A stretch of DNA of 7,503 nucleotides from Clostridia bacterium (GCA_028701635.1 JAQVQJ010000060.1:1-7503); one strand, 5' to 3'. Numbered from the stretch's first letter, positions 1 through 7,503 are shown. Notes: generated by a model from the sequence alone, not told the origin. Numbers and translations: made by a program.

Positions 1-1404
1 ACTTGTTGGCGCAAAGCATGGGCTGTCAGCATATCTCACAATCGTAGGACCAACAAAATAATCATCTCTATAGTCAATATTCATATCTAAGATGAAGTAC
101 CCATGATAACTATAAACAGTATATTCTGTCCCTGAATAAGTAAATGTCTCTGCTTCTGTTTTTGATGCTTCTAAGATAGAGGTCATCTGATTTAACTCAG
201 AGACATCAGAGATAATTAAAGTACAAAAAACAATCCTTGCTTTTATAATATAGTGTTTATCAGTATATAAAGTTAATAACTTTTCACCTTCAGTTATGTT
301 TTCAATTTTTCCATCTAAATATGTTAATTCATTGCCATCCTCATCAATAATGCTATTATAAAGAACTTCATTATCTAAGTTTAATAATTCATTATTGAAA
401 ACAACAGAAGTTTTCTGAAGATGATTTTCATCAACCCCGATTTCAATATCAATTGCTTCATCGCTCATGTCTAAGATAGAATATGCTACTTCAATAGTAA
501 AAGGCTCCGAAGTATATGTTTTCTCTCCATAGATATATTGATAGGTAATATTGCATGAACCTAAACGTCCAGTATTATTAGCAGTAATTACCCCGTTTTC
601 ATCAATAGATACTAATGTGCTAACCTCTCCATTTTTATCTTTGATTTCATAAACAACATTAGGATTTTCTATTTTAATTCCGTTTACTATTATAGAAGGA
701 AGAACGGATGTTTCCATAGAAAAACCATCTACTAATTCACTTGTATACACAGTAGCAGAACTACCTTCATTTAACCATCCGACTTGTATGACGTTTTTAA
801 CAAAAATTTCAATCGTCTCTTCTAATTCATATTCTTGCCAATCAACCTTAACAACCAAAGTTGTCGATGCATTTGCCTTAAGGCCGGTAACAACTCCTGC
901 ATTAGTAACTGAAGCAACTGATTCATCAACAACAGAGAAATCAACTTCTAAGTCACTGTAATATTGTCCTTTAAATAAAACTTCCGCTTTTACGCTCAAA
1001 CTATCATTAAAAGGAATTTCGAGCCTTTCTTTATCTAGTACTAATATAGGAATTTCAGGGTCCGGAACTTCTGATACTGTAATCACACATTTTGCGCTCT
1101 CGCCAGTTTCTAGACTAGCAGTAATATTGGCTGTTCCTATTTTTAAGGCAGTAACCAAACCATCTTCTACCATTACTGTGTCAGGATCTGAAGAAAGCCA
1201 TTCAACAAGATCATCTAGTAAATTACCATTCTGATCTTTCACTTCTACAATTAATTGATACTCATCATTAATAAATAGTGCTAATTCTGTTTCATCCAAT
1301 CGAACTTCTCTTGTAACTAAATCATCCTCTTGACATGAAGTTAACAAGAGCAAAGCAATTGATAGCATTACAAAAACAACAAACTTAAATCTTTTTGTTG
1401 ACAT
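1..1404 (-). CDS. Ig-like (BIG2-type) domain lipoprotein, C-terminus cut by window edge
   Basis: An open frame of 468 codons runs from an ATG at 1404 to the left edge with no stop, so the C-terminus is missing. The start has an AAAGGAG site at 1410-1416, five bases upstream. The N-terminus is a lipoprotein signal: basic MSTKRFK, a hydrophobic stretch, then lipobox LTSC with the lipidated cysteine at residue 24. Three beta-rich segments follow, at about 31-113, 118-200 and 215-305. The first two have the bacterial Ig-like group 2 pattern, including the VEDGLVTALKIGTANITA and VTNAGVVTGLKA type of turn (residue V, small, G-[LV]-[VI]-T-[AG]); the third keeps it as SIDENGVITANNTG. Residues about 306-468 do not follow that pattern and resemble the lead-in to another module (see findings). 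It is the last visible gene of the operon, 32 bases after the DUF4838 gene. Surface attachment is well supported. The function is unknown; Ig-like repeats usually act as spacers or binding modules. Confidence 0.9.
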   Translation of the reverse strand, partial: MSTKRFKFVVFVMLSIALLLLTSCQEDDLVTREVRLDETELALFINDEYQLIVEVKDQNGNLLDDLVEWLSSDPDTVMVEDGLVTALKIGTANITASLETGESAKCVITVSEVPDPEIPILVLDKERLEIPFNDSLSVKAEVLFKGQYYSDLEVDFSVVDESVASVTNAGVVTGLKANASTTLVVKVDWQEYELEETIEIFVKNVIQVGWLNEGSSATVYTSELVDGFSMETSVLPSIIVNGIKIENPNVVYEIKDKNGEVSTLVSIDENGVITANNTGRLGSCNITYQYIYGEKTYTSEPFTIEVAYSILDMSDEAIDIEIGVDENHLQKTSVVFNNELLNLDNEVLYNSIIDEDGNELTYLDGKIENITEGEKLLTLYTDKHYIIKARIVFCTLIISDVSELNQMTSILEASKTEAETFTYSGTEYTVYSYHGYFILDMNIDYRDDYFVGPTIVRYADSPCFAPTS

Positions 1405-1436
1405 TGTCTCTCCTTTATTATAATTTTTCCCCTACT

Positions 1437-3374
1437 TTATATTCCCCAATTATTCCAAAGGATACTTATTGCCCCAGAACTTTCCTTGTAATTTGTCATT
1501 GCATAATAATCTGCAACTTCCTTTACAGTGTTTTTCATAGAAAGTAAAACTTGGGGGTCAGTGTAATTAGAATACAGTTCAACATATAAATAATAAACAA
1601 ACAGTCCTTCGCCAAGGATACGATAATAGGTAGACCAATAAAGCTCGCTGTCTACAATTTTAAGGTAAGTAATCTTCTCTAAAGCTTTATTGATATATTC
1701 AAGCCAAGTATCAAGCGTATTTTGAGGCCAGTATTTTGCTTCTACAACATTTTTATATATTGAGTTATAGCCAATATTACCCAATGTTTGTTGTACTTTT
1801 GAGTGTAATCTGTATTCGTCAAAAAATTTTCTCATCCAAACAGATGCATCTTGAAAATAATAATCAAAAAATTTATTCATATATAATTCGTAATCAATAT
1901 TGCCATTCCAACCTAGTTTACTTTCCATATAAACTTTTAGGGCAGAGAAACCGTTCGAAAAACCTCTTTGATTTGGTTGCCCTAAATTATGCATTAAAGA
2001 CGAACCAGATTCAATTGCCATCAAATAATTATCTTGCATTGAATCAAAGGTATTATACGGAATTAAGAAATTAGTATAATTTGTATCATAAAGATAAAAA
2101 TGAATATCTGAAGAGCAAGCCTGCCAACCGCGGACAATATTATAATATTGCTCATTTTCATCATCCGTGAGACTAAATTGATAGTCAGCATTAATTAATG
2201 CTACCATCGGCACAACTCCGTCTCGACAAATTACCTCCTCATCGACAGGATAGTATAAATCTTTTTCAACATCAAAAATAGCAGGAGAAAGTTGATACGC
2301 TAAGTAAGCATAAAAAACAATTTTTAAGTCTCGATCATAGACTTTTCCTTCATTCCCAAACCATTCATCTACTAATTCTTTTAAGTTATTAATAAATTTA
2401 ACCATAGCGGCAGCGTCTGTCCCATACTTTTCTCTTTCTTCCTGACAAGCTGGACAATTACAAAATTTTGGATTATCTTCAGAAGCAAAAAAAACAATAG
2501 TCTTTTCTGGATGATCAATTAATGCCTGTTTTAAAGTATTAAAACATGCATTTAAAAGAAGCTGATATTCTTCCTTATCGCCATGGGCAGTGTAACAAAG
2601 TTGATTAGGTTTATTAGCATTATCATACCATTCAGGGTGATCTTCTAGATATTCTTCTACTGGGACATACTGAAGAACATTATGTCCTATATAACCATTA
2701 ATGGGAATAGTAAAAGTAGTTCTATTTAACATTCTATAGCGATTAGCAATTGCATTATTCTCAGTTATAAAACCATATGTAGCATCCCGATATTCAATAT
2801 CAGGAACATCAATAATATCATAAGAATAAAACCTAATTGTTGAAACATTTTTATTAATTTGATAACAATCCTTAAAGAAAAAATCATAGTCCAATATTTG
2901 GTTAAGGTATTCGTAAACACCATAAAGTGTTCCGTACTCTTTTGCTCCACTGATAAATACAGTTTTTTCTTTTGTAATAATTTTAAAACCCTGCGAACCT
3001 AATTGATCAAATTCAACACTAATATTTGCTTCTTGAAGTAACTTAGTGTTACCAATAGAAATATATTCTGAATTATTATCAAATTGTAAACCTGCATCGC
3101 TTATGATAGGTAGTAGTAAATTAGTAGCTTCTTGAAACAAAACAGCTAATTCGTCTGCAGCGGTTTTCTCAACTTTGGTTGCATCTTCTGAAATAACAAT
3201 CTGATAATTACTGGTGTTATTTCTCAATAGATAAAAATCAGTAGGTTCAGAACTATACTGATGAATATTTCCTTCAGCTCTTGGATTATTCACCTTTACT
3301 TTCTTTTCTTCATTAGTACATCCAGTTAAAGTAAATGCGAAAATTGTAATAAGAACAATTAATATCTTGTGCAT
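1437..3374 (-). CDS. DUF4838 family lipoprotein, putative glycoside hydrolase-like
   Basis: A complete gene of 645 codons ending in TAA. The start is taken at the ATG at 3374, because AAAGGAG lies five bases upstream. An in-frame ATG at 3389 lies just 5' of that site, has no ribosome binding site of its own and would spoil the signal peptide. The product begins with a lipoprotein signal, MHKILIVLITIFAFTLTGC, with lipidated C19. Residues about 50-170 resemble the alpha/beta N-terminal domain found before the barrel in GH20 and GH67 enzymes (TAADELAVLFQEAT, SIGNT, GTLYGVYEYL). Residues about 190-475 match my memory of the DUF4838 family: GHNVLQYVPVEEYLEDHPEW, QLCYTAHGD, and SEDNPKFCNCPAC with C305, C307 and C310. 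The remainder, to 645, looks largely helical. The protein probably acts on a glycan outside the membrane. Catalytic activity and residues are not established from sequence; E299 and D300, next to the cysteine cluster, are only candidates. It lies 18 bases after the large Ig protein gene. Confidence 0.9.
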   Translation of the reverse strand: MHKILIVLITIFAFTLTGCTNEEKKVKVNNPRAEGNIHQYSSEPTDFYLLRNNTSNYQIVISEDATKVEKTAADELAVLFQEATNLLLPIISDAGLQFDNNSEYISIGNTKLLQEANISVEFDQLGSQGFKIITKEKTVFISGAKEYGTLYGVYEYLNQILDYDFFFKDCYQINKNVSTIRFYSYDIIDVPDIEYRDATYGFITENNAIANRYRMLNRTTFTIPINGYIGHNVLQYVPVEEYLEDHPEWYDNANKPNQLCYTAHGDKEEYQLLLNACFNTLKQALIDHPEKTIVFFASEDNPKFCNCPACQEEREKYGTDAAAMVKFINNLKELVDEWFGNEGKVYDRDLKIVFYAYLAYQLSPAIFDVEKDLYYPVDEEVICRDGVVPMVALINADYQFSLTDDENEQYYNIVRGWQACSSDIHFYLYDTNYTNFLIPYNTFDSMQDNYLMAIESGSSLMHNLGQPNQRGFSNGFSALKVYMESKLGWNGNIDYELYMNKFFDYYFQDASVWMRKFFDEYRLHSKVQQTLGNIGYNSIYKNVVEAKYWPQNTLDTWLEYINKALEKITYLKIVDSELYWSTYYRILGEGLFVYYLYVELYSNYTDPQVLLSMKNTVKEVADYYAMTNYKESSGAISILWNNWGI

Positions 3375-3379
3375 AGGTG

Positions 3380-3386
3380 CTCCTTT
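3380..3386 (-). promoter_or_regulatory. Shine-Dalgarno site of the DUF4838 gene, decides the start
   Basis: AAAGGAG is followed by the spacer CACCT and ATG at 3374. It lies directly 3' of the alternative ATG at 3389, which therefore cannot use it. This favours the shorter protein with a clean lipoprotein signal. Confidence 0.85.
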
Positions 3387-3392
3387 CATGGG

Positions 3393-6300
3393 TTACGTAA
3401 CCTCTACTTCATAGCTTTCAATTGTATAATTTCCTTGTTCGTCTATTCCATAGAAATATACTGTGTACTGGCCATAGTAAATAGGAATAAATTTTTTTCC
3501 ATTTTGAATCGTCATTTTCCCATAAGGATCTTTTACAATTGTCAATAATGTTGGCGATTCAGAAACATTATCAGAAATTACGGCTTTTGCAAGAGTGATT
3601 TCTTTTCCAATTGTGCCTTTTAAACAGATATCCTCTAAAATAATAACTGGTTTTTCAGAATCTGGAACATAAATAGAGTAAGTATAATAAGTTTCATTGC
3701 CACTACTATCGATGGCGTAATAACTAACTAAATATTTTCCGAACTTTGTTAGTTTAATTATATAATCACGATTGACATCGGCATTAGCGTCTAAAATTAT
3801 CCCGTCAATACTTTCTACGATATTTTGCTCAGGATCAGTTACTCTGAAACTACAAGAAATGTTCGGGTCGATTACATCAGAAATTATAGTTCTCTTAATA
3901 ATCACTTCAGAATTTATTTTATGCAATCCTATTAATGAGTTTATATCAATGACTGGACCAATAATATCATAATTTTGATTCGTAAATCTTTGGCCAAGAA
4001 TTTGATATATTGTTATTCCAGATTCACCACTAATTTCCGTAAATTCTATTTTTAAATATAACTTTTCACTTGGAAAGCCATTAAATGCTTCTTCTCCTAG
4101 CAATTCATCTAATTCAACATTTTTTCCAAAAACGGGAGAAAAAACAAGAGTATCGTTATTATAATCAACTCTAAATTGTTCGCTAATAGAGTAAAAATTC
4201 GCTTCAATATCACAGGCATAAATATCATTAATGTAAACTTTTGTGATATTAATTGAATGTTTTCTGTAAGTGATTTTTAATTCAATACCGTTATCTTGAC
4301 TATCGTTTAAATACAAATCAATTGCATTAAACTCATTATAAGCAGGAAGGACATTAAAGGTAAAACTAAAATCATTTGCTGGCAAACTATTAAAGTATGT
4401 CAAACTAGCTTTTCCATCATTAGAGTTGGATGGTTTTATTGTAAAGTTTAAATTCATGCTCTCTGCTTGAACAATAAAATCAGCATCTGTTACAAAACAT
4501 TTCGATAAATCTATTTGCTCTCCATAGCCATAATTGATTACATCTATTTGATAAGAAATTTCGGCTGCTCCAAATTCATTTGTAGCTAAATAGCTAATGA
4601 TTACAGACTGACAATTTGGAACTTTATATAGAAAAGAATTTAATGAGATTGTCTTGGTACTATTTTCATAAATTTCTGTTACAGAAATTTCAATTTCGCC
4701 ATTCTTCACAGGATAGCCATTTGAGAAATTTACAGTTTGAACCTCTTCTAATTGATATTCACAATTAGCAACAAGGTATTTCGGCATAACTGGAAAGTCT
4801 AAAAATACTGGTTTGTTATTCAAATCAACTGTAATTTCATACACTTCTTCAACCGTGTTGATTAGGTCAGAACCACTATAGGTTATCTCATATACTCCGG
4901 AATACAAAGGTTGGAAGGAAAGCTCTGAAGGCGAAATGTCATATACAATGTTTGAATTTGTCTTTAATTTTGCCTTTATTTCTAGATTATAATCAAGATA
5001 ATACCCCGTTACAATTGGCTCAGCAACTTCAATAACCTCCCCCGCAATTCCCGAATAAGACTTTGGCTCTAAACTAATATTTATCGTTTCTACATCAGGT
5101 TTTACATCTATAATGAGAACTTTCTCAGAGTAATTGCCAAAACAGTCTTTTGCAGAATAGACGATATAATAATTACCCTGGTATTTAGTTTGAAAACGTC
5201 GTTCTTTGTTTATTTCAATTTCAACACGGGCTTCAGAATAATAAGAATAATACACTCTTTCACTTATTTCAACTTTATTGTCAAAAGGACTATAAGCAAA
5301 GGCCGAAAATACGGGGTAAGTACCTCCAAGCTTTCCTTCAGGTAAGGTGTTCTCACAATCCACTGAAATAACAGGGGCGTTTTGAGGAATAAAGGTCAAG
5401 TTATCATCCACAGGTACATCAAGAATATCTTTAATTACAAAATTCATTGTTGAACCAACATAACTAGAAGCTGAGATAGAAATATAAACTTCACCATTAG
5501 TAAACCCAGTCCATATATTACTATAAAATAATTTCTCATCTAAGTCTGTCACTAAGAGCGGATTGGTATCATTACCATTATGGACATATACTTTTTTAGT
5601 TTCATTATCAAGAGAAATACCATAGATCTCACTACCTACTTCCCTTTCATTACTAAATTCACCAGTAAAGGATAAATAAAAGAATGAACCGTATTGATTA
5701 CTAGAATGTAATTTGTAATTAAAACCATCATAAATTATAGTTCCAGATGAATGTCTCTCAATTCCAGTTTGCGATTGTCCAGATGAACCAGCAGTAACAT
5801 AGGAAGTAAAGGGAGCTTTTGCAGAAGTTGTGAGATTCTTTTTTAAGGTGACTGTTAGAGAATTATTTGAATTGTGAGCATCTGTAAATGTCACTAGTAA
5901 GTGCTGAGCATCCTCTGATCCTAAAAACTCTGGGGTAATAATCATATTTATTATTGGATTAAGATAAGTCTGATTGCTTATATCTACAATCTTATTATAA
6001 TAAAGCGTATCTCCTCCGGCTAAAGAAACAACTAATCCTTCGATATTTTCATAGAGTTTAGACTTGCCATAATAGTAGTTCGAACGAGAACTGGATAATC
6101 GATAAACATCTTCCCGAACAATAATCTTCTTAGATGATTTTAAAATTCTATTATACAGTTTTGAATAATATACTATTTCATATTCTCCCGGTTGTTCAAA
6201 AGTAATGCTGTCCAGATGATAAACATGGTGATCAGGAAAAATTACATAATGATCACTTGCAGGATATTCAATCCCATCATAAAACACTTTTCCTTTAGGA

Positions 6301-6440
6301 ATATTAATCGTTTCTCCAAGTAAATATTCTGAAAGTAAATTTCCATCACTAGAGTTCACATCAACATCTGAAAGCCAAAAGAATACAGCTACAATTGCAA
6401 GCAATAAAAGGCATAATAAATAATTTGGTTTTCTTTTCAT
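3393..6440 (-). CDS. Large exported multi-domain protein with Ig-like and lectin-like regions
   Basis: A complete gene of 1015 codons ending in TAA. I do not recognise a named family for the whole protein. The N-terminus is MKRKPNYLL followed by a hydrophobic run to about residue 24, a signal peptide or uncleaved anchor. It has no lipobox, and C10 lies before the hydrophobic core. No LPxTG or other sorting signal is seen at the C-terminus, which ends in an Ig-like strand. Ig-like segments are suggested at about 35-109, 356-448, 452-540, 545-635, 826-925 and 929-1015. Most end in a shared G-x-Y-x-[IV] strand: GEYEIVYYS at 85, GNYYIVYSAKDCFGN at 422, GVYEITYSGSD at 515, GKYLVSYYAIDSSGN at 901 and GQYTVYFYGIDEQGN at 990. 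Short linkers such as NAPVISVD, NNKPVF and SEKPVII fit DUF5011-like surface domains. Two other beta-rich regions, about 117-345 and 642-818, could be jelly-roll or LamG-like modules. Its place between a sugar importer and a DUF4838 lipoprotein suggests glycan binding or scaffolding at the cell surface; this is inference. Confidence 0.85.
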   Translation of the reverse strand: MKRKPNYLLCLLLLAIVAVFFWLSDVDVNSSDGNLLSEYLLGETINIPKGKVFYDGIEYPASDHYVIFPDHHVYHLDSITFEQPGEYEIVYYSKLYNRILKSSKKIIVREDVYRLSSSRSNYYYGKSKLYENIEGLVVSLAGGDTLYYNKIVDISNQTYLNPIINMIITPEFLGSEDAQHLLVTFTDAHNSNNSLTVTLKKNLTTSAKAPFTSYVTAGSSGQSQTGIERHSSGTIIYDGFNYKLHSSNQYGSFFYLSFTGEFSNEREVGSEIYGISLDNETKKVYVHNGNDTNPLLVTDLDEKLFYSNIWTGFTNGEVYISISASSYVGSTMNFVIKDILDVPVDDNLTFIPQNAPVISVDCENTLPEGKLGGTYPVFSAFAYSPFDNKVEISERVYYSYYSEARVEIEINKERRFQTKYQGNYYIVYSAKDCFGNYSEKVLIIDVKPDVETINISLEPKSYSGIAGEVIEVAEPIVTGYYLDYNLEIKAKLKTNSNIVYDISPSELSFQPLYSGVYEITYSGSDLINTVEEVYEITVDLNNKPVFLDFPVMPKYLVANCEYQLEEVQTVNFSNGYPVKNGEIEISVTEIYENSTKTISLNSFLYKVPNCQSVIISYLATNEFGAAEISYQIDVINYGYGEQIDLSKCFVTDADFIVQAESMNLNFTIKPSNSNDGKASLTYFNSLPANDFSFTFNVLPAYNEFNAIDLYLNDSQDNGIELKITYRKHSINITKVYINDIYACDIEANFYSISEQFRVDYNNDTLVFSPVFGKNVELDELLGEEAFNGFPSEKLYLKIEFTEISGESGITIYQILGQRFTNQNYDIIGPVIDINSLIGLHKINSEVIIKRTIISDVIDPNISCSFRVTDPEQNIVESIDGIILDANADVNRDYIIKLTKFGKYLVSYYAIDSSGNETYYTYSIYVPDSEKPVIILEDICLKGTIGKEITLAKAVISDNVSESPTLLTIVKDPYGKMTIQNGKKFIPIYYGQYTVYFYGIDEQGNYTIESYEVEVT

Positions 6441-6446
6441 CAAATT

Positions 6447-6452
6447 CTCCTT
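6447..6452 (-). promoter_or_regulatory. Shine-Dalgarno site of the large surface protein, decides the start
   Basis: AAGGAG is followed by AATTTG and ATG at 6440, a six-base spacing. An in-frame TTG at 6443 would give one extra residue but only three bases of spacing, so the ATG is preferred. Confidence 0.8.
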
Positions 6453-6461
6453 CTAATTTAT

Positions 6462-7364
6462 TTATTCTTTCAATCCACCCATAGAAACCTTTCCAATCAA
6501 CTGGTTTCTAAAGATTATATATATGGTTATAATCGGTATTGCCATAATCATACAACCTGCTAACCTAACAGGAACAACATTAAGCCCATTTATATTAGAG
6601 TTCGATAGATAAAATACACCATAGGCAATAGTTGGATGATTAGGTACATACAAAAGTGGGGTTTGGTAGTCTTCCCAAAAACTAATAAATTTTAACATAA
6701 ACACAGTAAAAACAACTTTACTAACCATAGGTAACATAATCTTGACTAAGACTTTAAATTCAGAAGCTCCGTCAATATAAGCTGCATCTCGATAATCTTC
6801 GGAGATTCCTTTAAAAGCAGCTTTAAAAACAAAATAATAGATTCCTAAAAAGTTAAACTGGGTTACGAGATTAAGCCAAATATTATCGTATAATCCAAAA
6901 AATTTTAGAATTTGCATTGTTGAAGCTGTATTACCAACTATGGGTATTATTAATGTCAATATAACTATAGTGTCTAAAACAGCATTATACTTAAAATTAA
7001 ATTTACTTGTTGCATATGCAACTAAACAAGGTACCATAGTCGACATAAAGGCACCAGTAAAACAATAAATAAGGGTGTTAATCAACTGCTGGCCTACGCC
7101 AATATTGTAAGGAACTCCTTCTATAACAACTGGGACAGAAAAGTGCTGAAATATTTTAACATAATTATTCCACTCCCATTCCCAAGGCCAACCAGCAAGT
7201 AGTCCAAATGGATTCACCCGAAAGACATTTTGACTTTTTAGGGATGTTGTAATCGCCCAAAAAAGAAGCATTACTATAGATAAGGATAGAATAAACAAAA
7301 ATATCTTAATCAATAATGTGAAAAGATCAAGTTGTTTAAATGTTATTTTAATTCTCTTAACCAT
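6462..7364 (-). CDS. Carbohydrate ABC transporter permease, MalG type
   Basis: A complete 300-residue inner subunit of an ABC importer of the carbohydrate uptake type 1 class, close to the family's usual length of about 275-300. It would form the membrane channel with the permease encoded just upstream. Six hydrophobic segments are visible at about 13-37, 93-118, 129-150, 162-185, 213-232 and 267-286. The cytoplasmic EAA loop that docks the ATPase is clear: DAAYIDGASEFKVLVKIMLP at 193-212, with the conserved G199 and L211-P212. The C-terminal end GKVSMGGLKE is typical of second permeases. The extracytoplasmic stretch at about 57-92 contains an unusual WPWEWEW run (59-65) and the segment VPVVIEGVPYNIGVGQQ. 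The start ATG lies four bases after the previous stop and its ribosome site is inside the previous gene, so translation is probably coupled. The sugar is unknown; no ATPase or binding protein lies in the window. Confidence 0.95.
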   Translation of the reverse strand: MVKRIKITFKQLDLFTLLIKIFLFILSLSIVMLLFWAITTSLKSQNVFRVNPFGLLAGWPWEWEWNNYVKIFQHFSVPVVIEGVPYNIGVGQQLINTLIYCFTGAFMSTMVPCLVAYATSKFNFKYNAVLDTIVILTLIIPIVGNTASTMQILKFFGLYDNIWLNLVTQFNFLGIYYFVFKAAFKGISEDYRDAAYIDGASEFKVLVKIMLPMVSKVVFTVFMLKFISFWEDYQTPLLYVPNHPTIAYGVFYLSNSNINGLNVVPVRLAGCMIMAIPIITIYIIFRNQLIGKVSMGGLKE

Positions 7365-7368
7365 ATGG

Positions 7369-7503
7369 TTAGTCCACCTTAGGTCCGAATTTTTTTAAAC
7401 AATATCTTAGAAGGAATGTTAAAGGGATAGCTATAACTGTCATAATAATTCCTAGCGCTGCAAGATAAGGATAATCTGAGATAGTTGCAACTTTCATAGA
7501 GCG
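7369..7503 (-). CDS. C-terminal end of a carbohydrate ABC transporter permease (MalF/LacF type), partial
   Basis: From the right edge, 44 codons stay open and end in TAA at 7369-7371; the 5' part is outside the window. The peptide begins RSMKVATISDYPYL and has one hydrophobic segment (about AALGIIMTVIAIPLTFLLRY) followed by a basic tail, CLKKFGPKVD. This matches the last membrane helix and tail of first permeases in CUT1 sugar importers, where the final helix is usually followed by a short arginine- or lysine-rich end. Its position four bases before a clear MalG-type permease supports the call, because the two permease genes of these importers are normally adjacent in this order. The fragment alone would be weak evidence; the pairing makes it likely. 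Confidence 0.8.
   Translation of the reverse strand, partial: RSMKVATISDYPYLAALGIIMTVIAIPLTFLLRYCLKKFGPKVD
7374..7380 (-). promoter_or_regulatory. Shine-Dalgarno site of the MalG-type permease, inside the preceding gene
   Basis: AAGGTGG, one mismatch from AAGGAGG, lies nine bases before the ATG at 7364 and spans the PKVD codons at the end of the upstream permease. Ribosomes ending that gene would stop at this site, which suggests coupled, balanced synthesis of the two channel subunits. Confidence 0.65.

Noticed and set aside
1417..1422. A perfect TATAAT on the minus strand before the left-edge lipoprotein gene
   Set aside because: Transcription from it would begin within or after the ribosome site and leave almost no leader, and no TTGACA-like element lies about 17 bases upstream. 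In AT-rich DNA such a match is expected by chance.
1405..1436. Possible terminator between the DUF4838 gene and the left-edge lipoprotein gene
   Set aside because: The 32-base gap has no inverted repeat able to form a stem; its A-rich stretch is not preceded by a G+C-rich hairpin.
1736..2074. Plus-strand open frame of 112 codons
   Set aside because: It lies wholly inside the DUF4838 gene on the opposite strand, has no ribosome site or recognisable domain, and its composition (many N, Y, Q, S) is typical of an antisense shadow.
2765..2950. Minus-strand open frame of 61 codons in another frame of the DUF4838 gene
   Set aside because: It is entirely nested in a well-supported gene, is rich in Met, Leu and Ile without a domain, and has no convincing ribosome site.
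3772..3972. Plus-strand open frame of 66 codons with hydrophobic character
   Set aside because: It is antisense to a beta-rich part of the large surface protein; hydrophobic shadows are common opposite such sequence, and no start context supports it.
6411..6413. Cysteine at residue 10 of the large surface protein as a possible lipoprotein cysteine
   Set aside because: The residues before it (NYLL) do not fit a lipobox and the hydrophobic core follows the cysteine instead of preceding it, so an ordinary signal or anchor is more likely.
1..7503. Alternative genetic code (TGA as tryptophan), considered because of the low G+C content
   Set aside because: Long frames of 300, 645 and 1015 codons are complete under the standard code, tryptophans such as the WPWEWEW run use TGG, and no frame needs TGA read-through. 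The absence of TGA stops in four genes is too small a sample to argue otherwise.

Overview
The window is an AT-rich stretch (roughly one third G+C by eye) in which every convincing gene lies on the minus strand, so the reading direction runs from the right edge to the left. All four visible stop codons are TAA, tryptophan is encoded by TGG, and no reading frame needs TGA as a sense codon. Shine-Dalgarno sites are strong (AAAGGAG, AAGGAG). Lipoprotein signals, N-terminal anchors and low G+C suggest a monoderm low-G+C bacterium, such as a Bacilli, Erysipelotrichia or Izemoplasma/Acholeplasma relative that uses the standard code. This placement is inference, not identification.

Layout in order of transcription: (1) 7503-7369, the last 44 codons of a membrane protein that looks like the first permease of a carbohydrate ABC importer; (2) 7364-6462, a complete MalG-type second permease; (3) 6440-3393, a 1015-residue exported protein with an N-terminal membrane segment and a chain of Ig-like beta domains around two probable lectin-like beta-sandwich regions; (4) 3374-1437, a 645-residue lipoprotein of the DUF4838 family, related in architecture to glycoside hydrolases; (5) 1404 to beyond position 1, a lipoprotein with three bacterial Ig-like domains followed by a different region that is cut by the left edge.

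The gaps between genes are 4, 21, 18 and 32 bases. None contains a recognisable terminator or a believable promoter, so the five genes most likely form one operon whose promoter lies right of the window. A plausible reading is a surface glycan capture, processing and uptake locus: three anchored extracellular proteins bind or cut a glycan and the ABC importer takes up the products. The substrate cannot be told from the sequence. No substrate-binding protein, ATPase or regulator is present in the window. I found no RNA genes, mobile elements, CRISPR arrays or long DNA repeats, and no non-coding stretch over 300 bases.
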